NCBI GenBank assembly: GCA_958296005.1
Contig: CATQHQ010000002.1
Coordinates: 1,110,501-1,174,500 of the forward strand
From: Longimicrobiales bacterium
Lineage (GTDB): Bacteria > Gemmatimonadota > Gemmatimonadetes > Longimicrobiales > Gaopeijiaceae
Reading direction: 5' to 3'
Length of the DNA stretch: 64,000 bases
Below the pieces are notes generated by a model. It was not told the origin of the DNA. It ran no database searches and worked only from the letters and a program-made list of their open reading frames with translations. Shown here one piece after another: positions 10,525 through 18,635 of this stretch (its first letter is position 1; every line of letters starts with the position of its first letter). The translations under genes were made by a program, and so were the position numbers.

Positions 10525-11367
10525 TTGGCGGGCGGCCGGCTCTTCGTCGTGGCCACGCCGATCGGGAACCTGTCGGACCTGACGGCCCGAGCGGCGGAAG
10601 TCCTCTGTGCGGGGACCCATGTCCTGGCGGAGGACACCCGGCGAGCGCGCATCCTCCTCCGCCACGCCGGCTCGCCCGCCCGCGCCGTCTCCCTCCACGC
10701 GCACAACGAAGCGTCCCGAACCGGTCAAGCCCTCGCGTGGCTGGCCCGGGGCGACGACGTCGCGCTGGTCTCCGACGCCGGCACGCCGCTGCTTTCCGAC
10801 CCGGGCGAGCGACTGGTGGGCGCCGCGGTTGCGGAGGGCTTCGAGGTGATGCCGGTACCGGGTCCGTCCGCCGTTCTCGCGGCGCTGGTCGCTTCGGGCC
10901 TACCTTGCGTCCCGTTCACCTTCCTGGGGTTTCTGCCGCGAAAGGCGGGGAGGCGGGAGCAGATGCTGGATCGAATCGCCGCCGCATCCGACACCACCGT
11001 GCTCTTCGAGTCGCCGGTGCGCGTGACGCGCCTGCTGGACGACTTGGCGAAGCGCGCCCACGCCGGGCGCCGAGTGGCCGTCTGCCGGGAGCTCACCAAG
11101 CTCCACGAGGAAGTCTTTCGGGGGACGCTCTCCGACGCCGCGCTGCGCTGGCGGGAGTCGCCTCCCCGGGGCGAAGTGACGGTGGTGGTCGAGGGACGAC
11201 GGAACGGGGACGGGAAGTCGGACCCGGAGGAAGCCCGCCAGATCGCCTCGGAGCTGCTGGACGACGGGTTGGCGCCCACGGCGGCCGCCAAGGAACTGGC
11301 CAAGCGGACGGGACTCGCCCGCGGCGACGCCTACGACGTGGTTCGCGGGGCCGGGGAGACGTCGTGA
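10525..11367 (+). CDS. rsmI: 16S rRNA (cytidine-1402-2'-O)-methyltransferase RsmI
   Basis: 280 aa from TTG 10525, which has GGGGAG nine bases upstream and is followed at once by the family start GGRLFVVATPIGNLSDLTARA. It is a tetrapyrrole-methylase-fold enzyme using S-adenosylmethionine: motifs LAEDTRRARILLRH, VSDAGTPLLSDPGERLV and PVPGPSAVLAAL are all there, as is the C-terminal RsmI helical part (AAAKELAKRTGLARGDAYDVV). The family methylates C1402 in the ribosomal decoding centre. The stop TGA overlaps the GTG start of the DUF4159 gene by four bases. Confidence 0.93.
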   Translation: MAGGRLFVVATPIGNLSDLTARAAEVLCAGTHVLAEDTRRARILLRHAGSPARAVSLHAHNEASRTGQALAWLARGDDVALVSDAGTPLLSDPGERLVGAAVAEGFEVMPVPGPSAVLAALVASGLPCVPFTFLGFLPRKAGRREQMLDRIAAASDTTVLFESPVRVTRLLDDLAKRAHAGRRVAVCRELTKLHEEVFRGTLSDAALRWRESPPRGEVTVVVEGRRNGDGKSDPEEARQIASELLDDGLAPTAAAKELAKRTGLARGDAYDVVRGAGETS

Positions 11368-12056
11368 CCGCCCGAACGATCGCCGTCGTGGGCGTCGTCG
11401 CCGCCCTGTCGGCTATTGCATCGCCCGTCGTCGCCGCCCAGGCGTCGGGTCCCGTCGCGATCGCGCGCCTTCAGTACGACGGCGGCGGAGACTGGTACGC
11501 GAACCCGTCGTCGCTGCCCAACTTGCTGGCGGCGGTGCGGGAGCGGACGGGCATTCCCACGGCGGAGCGCGACGTGCCGGTCGGTCCCGGCGACCCTGCG
11601 CTCCGCGACTACCCGTTCCTCTACATGACGGGTCACGGCAACGTCCGATTCTCTCCCGACGAGAGGCTGGCGTTGCGGCGCTACCTACTGGGCGGCGGCT
11701 TCCTCCACGCCGACGACAACTACGGCATGGACGAGTCGTTCCGCCTGGAGATCTCTCGGGTGTTCCCCGACAAGGAGCTGGTGGAGCTGCCGCGGGACCA
11801 CCCAGTCTTCCGTTCGCCCTACGAGTTTCCCGACGGGCTGCCGAAGGTTCACGAGCACGACGGCGGCGCGCCCCAGGCGTTCGGCATCTTTCACCAGGGC
11901 AGGCTCGTCGTGATCTACACCTACGAAACCGACCTGGGCGACGGGTGGGAGGACGCCGACGTGCACGAGGACCCGGAGGAGACGCGGGAGGCGGCGCTGC
12001 GGATGGGCGTGAACATCTTCGTCTTCGCAATGGCCCAGGCGGCTTGGTCGTCGTGA
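11364..12056 (+). CDS. DUF4159 domain-containing exported protein
   Basis: 230 aa. GTG 11364 overlaps the rsmI stop (GTGA). A signal peptide (TIAVVGVVAALSAIASPVVAA-QA) leads to a DUF4159 domain: FLYMTGHGNVRFSPDERLALRRYLLGGGFLHADDNYGMDESF, then the PRDHPVFRS and GRLVVIYTYETDLGDGWED segments. The domain looks like a class I glutamine-amidotransferase-type flavodoxin fold without the usual catalytic Cys. The family commonly sits beside BatA, DUF58 and MoxR genes in Bacteroidota and Gemmatimonadota-like genomes; the role is unknown. Here BatA and DUF58 are 7 kb away on the other strand. Followed by DUF4175 with a 4-base overlap. Confidence 0.85.
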   Translation: MTARTIAVVGVVAALSAIASPVVAAQASGPVAIARLQYDGGGDWYANPSSLPNLLAAVRERTGIPTAERDVPVGPGDPALRDYPFLYMTGHGNVRFSPDERLALRRYLLGGGFLHADDNYGMDESFRLEISRVFPDKELVELPRDHPVFRSPYEFPDGLPKVHEHDGGAPQAFGIFHQGRLVVIYTYETDLGDGWEDADVHEDPEETREAALRMGVNIFVFAMAQAAWSS

Positions 12057-15000
12057 AGCCGGGCGCTGGCGGAGACGGCGGAGGGCCGGCCGCGGCTCGC
12101 ATCCACCGGGCTGTCGCCGACGTGCGACGACACCTCTTCCGGGGGCTCGCGCTGACGGCCGCGGCGTGGAGCGTCTCGGCGGTTCTGGCGCTGATGGCGC
12201 TGGCCCCCTGGCTGTCGGGGAGCGACGGGTGGAGGGCCGGGAGCCCCGGCCCGCTGCTGCTGGTCGCGGCGGTGCTGACGGTCACGGGCGCCGGCGTCGC
12301 GGGGTGGCGGCGCATGGGCCGACGGTGGGGCGCAGAGCACCGGATCACCCGGGCGATCGACGCCGAGGTCGGGCTCAACGAGGGTGAGACGCTGGGGAGC
12401 CTGGAGCTCTCCCGTTCGGCACCCGCAGGCACGTCGCCGGGACTGCGGGAGCTGGCGCTTCAGCTGGTCGGCGCGCGGCTGTCGGGCGAGCCCAAGGTTC
12501 TCTCGGGCTCTCTCGGGCGCCGGGCCGAAGCAATGGCCAAGCGGGCGGGCGCGTCGCTGGCGGTGGCGGTCCCTGCGGTGGTTCTCGTGGCCGCGCTGGC
12601 CCCGGTGCGCGCGTTCAACGCCTGGGACGGCCTCCTCCGCCCGTTCGCGGTCCTGGCCGAGCCGGTTCTGCCTCCCGTGTCCGTGACGCCGGGGACCGCG
12701 GAGGTGGCGCGGGGCGCCGTCGTGGAGGTCGCCGTGCACGCGCCGCTTCGGGACAGCGTCGGGCTCCGATGGGACGTGACGGGACAGGTGGCCAGCGGCC
12801 GAACCGTCGTCCTGACGAGCGGGGAAGGGCGGTCGGCCCTGCCGCCGGTCAACGCCGAGACCCGCTACTGGGTCGAAGCGCCCGACGGCGCGCGGAGCCC
12901 GGTCCACGTCCTGACGCCGGTGGACCCGCTCTTCGTTGGCACGTTCGCGCTGGACGTCGCCTACCCGCCCCACACCGGCCTGCCGGACGACGAGTACCGC
13001 AACGAGGCGCCGCCGCTGGTTCTGCCCGCCGGCACCCGCCTCCGCATCCAAGGGGAGGGGAGCCGCAAGATCGGCAGCGGCGCCCTGGTGGACGAGGAGG
13101 GCCGTACCGCGCTGGCGTTCGCCGTGGACGGTGCCCGCTTCCAAGGGTCGTGGACCCCGGTCCGGTCCGGCGTCTACGCCTGGGAGTTCGACGACGCGTC
13201 GGGCGGCTCGGCGGCCACCGCTCCCCAGCCCCTGGCCTTGGAGGTAGTGCCCGACCGCCCCCCGCAGGTGGAGATCGCGTACCCCGGTCCCGACACGATC
13301 CTGCCGGTGGAGATGCGCCAGCCGCTGGTCGTGCGGGTTCAGGACGACTACGGGCTCGAACGGGTGGAGATCGTGGCCCGCCGGGTCTCCGCCCTAGGCG
13401 ACGTGGGCGAGCCGGTGACGCGGGGCGTCGAGCTGGGGGGGACGGCCGGGGCGATCATCCGTCCGGTGCTGGACGTGTCCGACTGGAACCTCTCCCCGGG
13501 CGACGCAATACGCTATCGGGCCAGGACGATCGACAACCACCCGGCCCGCCAGACCGCCGAGACCCCCGAGCATGTCCTGCGGATGCCGGAGCTCTCGGAG
13601 CTGGAGCGGGCCGCGCAGGAAGAGATCGAGCGGGCGGCCGACGAGGTGCAGTCGCTGGCCGAGGAGGCGGAGCGGGCGGAGCAGGAAGCCCGCGACGATC
13701 AGGCCCGAAGCGATGCGGAGCGCAGCGGCCGCAACGGTCGGGAGAACGGCTTCGAGGCGCGAGAGGAGGTCGCCGAGGCCCTGGAGCGGCAGGACCGGAT
13801 GATGTCGGCGGTGGACTCGCTCCAGCGGGAGCTATCCGAGCTGCGGGAGGCCCTCCGAGACGCAGGGCTGGCGGACCCGGAGCTCGCCGATCGAATCGAG
13901 GGGTTGGAGGAGCTGCTCGAAGACGCCGCGCCCGAGCAGCAGCAGGACGCCCTGGCCCAGCAGATGGAGCGGCTGGCGGAGATGGACCCCCAGGCGTTGC
14001 AGGAAGCTCTGGATCAGATCGCCGAGGCCCAGGAGGACCTGCGCCGCCGCCTAGAGGCGTCGGTGGAGCAGTTCCGCCAAGCCGCGCTGGACCAGGACTT
14101 CCGGGCCACCAGCCGGGAGGCGGAGGACTTGGCCGAGGAGCAGCAGCTGCTGGCCGAAGCGATGCGGGAGGGCGGTGCCGACGACGCGCTCCGGGCCGAA
14201 CAGCAGAACGCGCTGGAGGAGGATGCGGCGGAGCTTCAGCGGCAGCTGGAATCGCTCCAGCAGCGCCTGGACGAAGCGGGGGAACGGGACGCGGGCGCCG
14301 GCGTGCAGGAAGCGAGGCATCGACTCTCCCAGGCCCGCGGCGAGATGACGCAGGCGAGCCAGATGGCGTCTCAGGGGCGCAGCCAGAGCGCGTCGGAGCA
14401 GGCTCAGGAGGCCGCGGGAGAGATGTCGCGGGTCTCCCAGGAGCTGAGCGAAGCGATGATGCAGATGCAGCAGGAGATGATGCAGGCGCTGCGCAACGCC
14501 TTGGGCCGAACCGCCGTGGACGCGCTGGCGCTGGCCCGCCGCCAGTCGGAGCTGCGGGGGGAGATGGTCGGCGCCACGGCGTCGGAGCTGGCGGCGCTCC
14601 GGGGCGACGAGGCGGCGGTCGCGCAGGGGATCCGCAACTTGGCCGAGAACTACGCCGCCGACACCGAGATGGCGGCCCCCGGCGCCCGGGAGCTGATGAC
14701 CGCCGTCGGCGAGGCGATGGAGCACCTGGACCGTACGATCGAGGCGATGGAGAGCCGTCGCAGCCGGGGTCCGTCGCCCGCCGTCCCCGCCGAGGAGGTG
14801 GTGCGGACGCTGAACGAAGTCGCCCGCTTGGCGATGACCTCCGGGCAGCAGGGAGAGTCGCAGGGATCGGCGACGGCCTCCGAGCAGATGATGCAGCAGC
14901 TCCAGCAGCTGGCCCAGCAGCAGGGCGAGATCATGGAGGACGCGTCGTCGTTGTCGCCGATGCAGCTGGGCGAGGAGACGATGAACCGGCAGGTGGACGA

Positions 15001-15484
15001 GATGGCCGCCCGTCAGGAGGAGGTGGCTCGGGAGCTGGGAGAGATATCCGAGTCCGAGGGCGGGGAGGAGGAGGGCGGACCCGATCCGCTGGGGGACCTG
15101 TCGGCGTTCGCGGAGGAGGCCCAGCGGCTGGCCGAAGCGCTCGCCAGCGGACGGCTGGACCCGGAGGTGCTTCGGCGCCAGGAGCGGCTCTTTCACCGCC
15201 TCTTGGACGCCGGGCGCAGCCTGGAGCGCGACGAGGAATCGGAGGAGCGGGAGTCGGAGACGCCGTCCGAGATCGCGCGGGAGTCGGCCGGGCCGCTGAC
15301 CCAGGGCGACTTGGACGTCCTGCGCTTCCGTCTCCCGGCGGCCGCGGCGTTGCGGGCGTTGCCTCCCGGGCAGCGCGCGCTCGTGATCAGCTACTTCGAG
15401 CGGCTGAACCGGAACGGGGAGTCGGGCACGGGGACGACGGGTCGGCCGATCGCGTCCGATCAGGATCAGGGGCAGGAGCAGTGA
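12053..15484 (+). CDS. DUF4175 family large membrane protein
   Basis: 1143 aa from GTG 12053, overlapping the DUF4159 stop. Two N-terminal membrane helices (GLALTAAAWSVSAVLALMALAPWL and LLLVAAVLTVTGAGVAGWRR), a third near residue ~170 (LAVAVPAVVLVAALAPV), then a beta-rich extracytoplasmic region (~200-510) and a very long Glu/Gln/Arg-rich coiled coil (~515-1060) with many QQ and EEAERAE runs. This arrangement matches DUF4175/TIGR02302-type proteins of unknown role. The C-terminus carries an LRFRLPAAAALRALPPGQRALVISYFERLNR segment. The coiled coil is extremely biased, so weak alignments to it are not meaningful. Coupled to DUF4159 and the TPR gene. Confidence 0.8.
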   Translation: MKPGAGGDGGGPAAARIHRAVADVRRHLFRGLALTAAAWSVSAVLALMALAPWLSGSDGWRAGSPGPLLLVAAVLTVTGAGVAGWRRMGRRWGAEHRITRAIDAEVGLNEGETLGSLELSRSAPAGTSPGLRELALQLVGARLSGEPKVLSGSLGRRAEAMAKRAGASLAVAVPAVVLVAALAPVRAFNAWDGLLRPFAVLAEPVLPPVSVTPGTAEVARGAVVEVAVHAPLRDSVGLRWDVTGQVASGRTVVLTSGEGRSALPPVNAETRYWVEAPDGARSPVHVLTPVDPLFVGTFALDVAYPPHTGLPDDEYRNEAPPLVLPAGTRLRIQGEGSRKIGSGALVDEEGRTALAFAVDGARFQGSWTPVRSGVYAWEFDDASGGSAATAPQPLALEVVPDRPPQVEIAYPGPDTILPVEMRQPLVVRVQDDYGLERVEIVARRVSALGDVGEPVTRGVELGGTAGAIIRPVLDVSDWNLSPGDAIRYRARTIDNHPARQTAETPEHVLRMPELSELERAAQEEIERAADEVQSLAEEAERAEQEARDDQARSDAERSGRNGRENGFEAREEVAEALERQDRMMSAVDSLQRELSELREALRDAGLADPELADRIEGLEELLEDAAPEQQQDALAQQMERLAEMDPQALQEALDQIAEAQEDLRRRLEASVEQFRQAALDQDFRATSREAEDLAEEQQLLAEAMREGGADDALRAEQQNALEEDAAELQRQLESLQQRLDEAGERDAGAGVQEARHRLSQARGEMTQASQMASQGRSQSASEQAQEAAGEMSRVSQELSEAMMQMQQEMMQALRNALGRTAVDALALARRQSELRGEMVGATASELAALRGDEAAVAQGIRNLAENYAADTEMAAPGARELMTAVGEAMEHLDRTIEAMESRRSRGPSPAVPAEEVVRTLNEVARLAMTSGQQGESQGSATASEQMMQQLQQLAQQQGEIMEDASSLSPMQLGEETMNRQVDEMAARQEEVARELGEISESEGGEEEGGPDPLGDLSAFAEEAQRLAEALASGRLDPEVLRRQERLFHRLLDAGRSLERDEESEERESETPSEIARESAGPLTQGDLDVLRFRLPAAAALRALPPGQRALVISYFERLNRNGESGTGTTGRPIASDQDQGQEQ

Positions 15485-15486
15485 CG

Positions 15487-17283
15487 ATGGCGCCGCGCCG
15501 CGCCCGCGTCGGGACGCTCGCGTTGGCCTTGGCCGCGGGCTGCATCCTTGCCGCGGCGCTGGCTGTGCCGACGAGCGAGGCCGCGGGACAGCGCCGGTTG
15601 CCGCGCATCGAGGACCGCATGTTGCGGGACGCCTCGACGCAAGAAGCTCGCGGCGACCTGGAGGGCGCCGAAGCCACGCTGCAGGAGTTGCTGCGACGTC
15701 GCCCGGGCGCCTCGTCGGCGGTGTTCGCGCTGGAGAGGCTGTCCAGGACCGCCGGGCGGCTGCCGGCCGTGCTCCCCGTCGCCGATGCCTTCCTGGCGCG
15801 GAACCCGTCGGCGAGCGCCGTGTGGTCGCTCAAGCTGCGGGTCTTGGTCGAGAGCGACTCGCTGTCGGCGCTGAACGGCGCCGTGGCCGACTGGGTGCGG
15901 GCCATGCCCGGGTCCTCGGCGCCGTATGTGGAGAGTGCGCCCGTGTACGCGGACGCGCTCGGGGCGGGGGAGGCGGCGGCGCTGATCGAGGACGGACTGC
16001 GGGCGCTGGCCGACCCGCCGGAGCTGCTGGTGGCGCTGGGCGACGTGCACGCCTCCGCCGGACGGATCGAGGACGGCGCCGAAGCGTGGGCGCGAGCGCT
16101 GGCGCGGGACCGGGCGCAGACCGCGGAGGTGCTTCGCCGGCTGGAGGGCCTGGGCGAGGAGCGGGAGCGGGCGAGCGCGGCCGTCGTCGCGGCTCTGGGG
16201 ACGGGGCCGGCCACCACGTCCCAGCTGGAGATCGGAGCCGAGATCGCCTTGCGCGAAGGACTGGGGGGCGAGGCCCGCGCGATGGCGGAATCGGCGCTGG
16301 AGCGCTTCGACGACCGCGAGGCGCGGGGCTTCCTGCTGGGCTTCGCTCGCCGGGCGGAGGACCTGGACCGGTTCGAGAGCGCCGTTTGGGCGTACGGGCG
16401 GCTGGGCGAGATGACGCGGGACGAAGCCGAGGGCCGAGCCAACGACGAGCGGATCGCGTCGGTCGCCCTCGCCGCAGGGGACACGGCGGCGGCACTGGGC
16501 GCCCTGTCGCGGGTCGCCGCCTCCCATCCGCCGGGCTCCGGCGGGAGGCGGGCGGCGTGGACGGAGGAGCTTCGGCTGCGCATCGCCGCGGACGACATGG
16601 AGACGGTGCGCGAAGCGTTCGCTCGCTACCGAGAGGAGTTTCCGGACGCGGGCGAGCTCGACTCGCTCTCCGCCGCGTTGGCCTCTCGGCTCATGCGCGA
16701 AGGCGACACGGCCGCCGCACTGGAGGTGCTGAACGGGATCGAGGGCCCGGGCGCGGCTCTGGAGCGCGCCTTTCTCCTCTTGGAGGGCGGCGCAATAGCC
16801 GAAGGGGCGGCGGCCCTGCAGGCCTCGCTTCCCGACTTGGAGCCCGCGGACGCCACCGAGACGCTTGCGCTCGCCCTTGCCCTGAGCCGCCTCACGCCCG
16901 TCGGCGCCCTGCTGGCCGCCCGGGCCGCCGTCTCGGCGCACCGCGGCGACCCCGCCGCCGCCGTCCGGGCCGTGCAGGCCGGGGTCGACGCCGTCCCGGC
17001 GACGGACTTGCCGGCCGTCCTGACGCTTGGTGCGCGCGCCGCCGATGCCGCCGGACTTCCCGCCGAGGCTGCCGCGTTCCGCCGCACGATCGTCGCCGAT
17101 CACGCCGACGCTCCCGAGTTTCCCGAGACGGCGTTGCGGCTGGCCCGGTCGGTCGCCTCCCAGTCCGGGGGCGCCCAGGAGGCCGCGCAGCTCTTGGAGG
17201 AGCTGATCGTGGCGCACCCCGCCAGCCCCGTGGTGCCCAGCGCGCGCCGGGAGCTGGAGCGGCTCCGCGGGATCGGCGAGTGA
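15487..17283 (+). CDS. Exported tetratricopeptide-repeat protein
   Basis: 598 aa from ATG 15487; a GTG at 15481 overlapping the DUF4175 stop would add two residues. A signal peptide (TLALALAAGCILAAALAVPTSEA-AG) is followed almost entirely by helical repeats with TPR-like spacing, for example EARGDLEGAEATLQELLRRRPGAS, then ELLVALGDVHASAGRIEDGAEAWARALARD and GDTAAALGALSRVAASHP. No catalytic motif is seen. It likely acts as a periplasmic scaffold with the DUF4159 and DUF4175 products encoded just upstream. The stop overlaps the next gene by four bases. Confidence 0.8.
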   Translation: MAPRRARVGTLALALAAGCILAAALAVPTSEAAGQRRLPRIEDRMLRDASTQEARGDLEGAEATLQELLRRRPGASSAVFALERLSRTAGRLPAVLPVADAFLARNPSASAVWSLKLRVLVESDSLSALNGAVADWVRAMPGSSAPYVESAPVYADALGAGEAAALIEDGLRALADPPELLVALGDVHASAGRIEDGAEAWARALARDRAQTAEVLRRLEGLGEERERASAAVVAALGTGPATTSQLEIGAEIALREGLGGEARAMAESALERFDDREARGFLLGFARRAEDLDRFESAVWAYGRLGEMTRDEAEGRANDERIASVALAAGDTAAALGALSRVAASHPPGSGGRRAAWTEELRLRIAADDMETVREAFARYREEFPDAGELDSLSAALASRLMREGDTAAALEVLNGIEGPGAALERAFLLLEGGAIAEGAAALQASLPDLEPADATETLALALALSRLTPVGALLAARAAVSAHRGDPAAAVRAVQAGVDAVPATDLPAVLTLGARAADAAGLPAEAAAFRRTIVADHADAPEFPETALRLARSVASQSGGAQEAAQLLEELIVAHPASPVVPSARRELERLRGIGE

Positions 17284-18635
17284 GCGCCGCCGCCCGTTCG
17301 CGCGCTGACGACCGCTCCCGTCGCTCCGGCGACAGGCGCGCTCGCGCCCTCCGCCGTCGCCTGCCTAAAGTCGCCCACAGGCTGTTCCTCGGTTGCCTCG
17401 GCTGCGCCCTTGGGATCGTCGCCCTTGCCGAGAACGGTGCCGCGCAGATGCTCCTCGTGCCGATGGACCGGAGCCAGGCCAACCACCTCAAGGCGTACGG
17501 GCTGGCGTACTCGGTGCTGGAGCGGGGCGGGCGGGCCGAGTGGCTCCTCAACTACCGGGGCGGCTCGTTCCTGCTGGCCGACACGGACGCGACGCGGCGA
17601 AGGGCGGCGCTCATGGGCGTCACCGTCCAGCCGATCGGAGCAGCCGACGAGGCCGGCATCCGGGGCACGGTCTCGGTCTCCAACATGGAAGCGATCGTGC
17701 TGGAGAAGGCCACCCGCGTCGCGATCTACACGCCGCCCAACAGCGCGCCCTGGGACGACGCCGTGACGATGGCGCTGGAGTACGCCGAGATCCCCTACGA
17801 GCGCATCTGGGACACCGACGTGATCCAGGGCGATGTGGACGACTACGAGTGGCTCCACCTGCACCACGAGGACTTCACCGGCCAGTACTCCAAGTTCTAC
17901 ATCACCTACGCGGGCGCGCCGTGGCTGGAGGAGGAGGTCGCCCGAAACGAGGAGGCGGCGCTGGCGATGGGCTACCCCGACGTGCCCGCGCTGAAGAAGG
18001 CGGTGAGCCGGCGCATCCGCCGGTACGTGGAGGACGGCGGCTTCCTCTTTGCCATGTGCTCGGCGCCCGAGACGCTGGAGCTGGCCCTCGCCGCGGGGTC
18101 GGTGGACATCGCAGCCGCCTACTCCGACGGGACGCCCCCGGACCCCGACGCCGGCGCCAAGGTGGACTGGGGCTCGTCAATGGCGTTTCGGGACGCCGAG
18201 ATCCAGGTCGCTCCCTCCGTCAACTCCTTCTCCGACATCGACGGCCACCAGGTCAACACGCCTTGGCGGAAGGAGCTGGGCGCGTTCACCCTCTTCGAGT
18301 TCTCGGCCAAGTTCGATCCCGTTCCGGCGATGCTCACCCAGAACCACGAGTCGGTGCTGCCGGACTTCTACGGGCTGACCACGTCGTTCTCGATCGACCG
18401 CCTCAAGCCCGGCGTCGTGCAGCTGGCGAAGGAAGGGCCTTGGGCCAAGTACATCCACGGCGCCGCCGGGGAAGGGACCTGGACCTACTACGGAGGCCAC
18501 GACCCGGAGGACCCCGAGCACCAGATCGGCGACGCCCCCACCGACCTGGCCCTCCACCCGAACTCCCCCGGCTACCGGCTGATCCTCAACAACGTCCTCT
18601 TCCCGGCGGCAAAGAAGAAGAAGCTGAAGACGTGA
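17280..18635 (+). CDS. Exported protein of the family often labelled 'asparagine synthetase B'
   Basis: 451 aa from GTG 17280 (GTGA overlap). A basic N-terminus and one hydrophobic segment (LFLGCLGCALGIVALAENGAAQ) suggest export. The mature part opens MLLVPMDRSQANHLKAYGLAYSVLERGG and WLLNYRGGSFLL, a signature I associate with a Bacteroidota/Gemmatimonadota family that databases call asparagine synthetase B. It lacks the N-terminal Cys glutaminase and the ATP-pyrophosphatase SGGxDS loop of true AsnB, so I do not accept that function. A segment RRIRRYVEDGGFLFAMCSAPETLELA resembles a glutamine-amidotransferase-type nucleophile elbow with Cys, as in DUF4159 neighbours. Function unknown; context suggests envelope work. 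Confidence 0.7.
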   Translation: MSAAARSRADDRSRRSGDRRARALRRRLPKVAHRLFLGCLGCALGIVALAENGAAQMLLVPMDRSQANHLKAYGLAYSVLERGGRAEWLLNYRGGSFLLADTDATRRRAALMGVTVQPIGAADEAGIRGTVSVSNMEAIVLEKATRVAIYTPPNSAPWDDAVTMALEYAEIPYERIWDTDVIQGDVDDYEWLHLHHEDFTGQYSKFYITYAGAPWLEEEVARNEEAALAMGYPDVPALKKAVSRRIRRYVEDGGFLFAMCSAPETLELALAAGSVDIAAAYSDGTPPDPDAGAKVDWGSSMAFRDAEIQVAPSVNSFSDIDGHQVNTPWRKELGAFTLFEFSAKFDPVPAMLTQNHESVLPDFYGLTTSFSIDRLKPGVVQLAKEGPWAKYIHGAAGEGTWTYYGGHDPEDPEHQIGDAPTDLALHPNSPGYRLILNNVLFPAAKKKKLKT

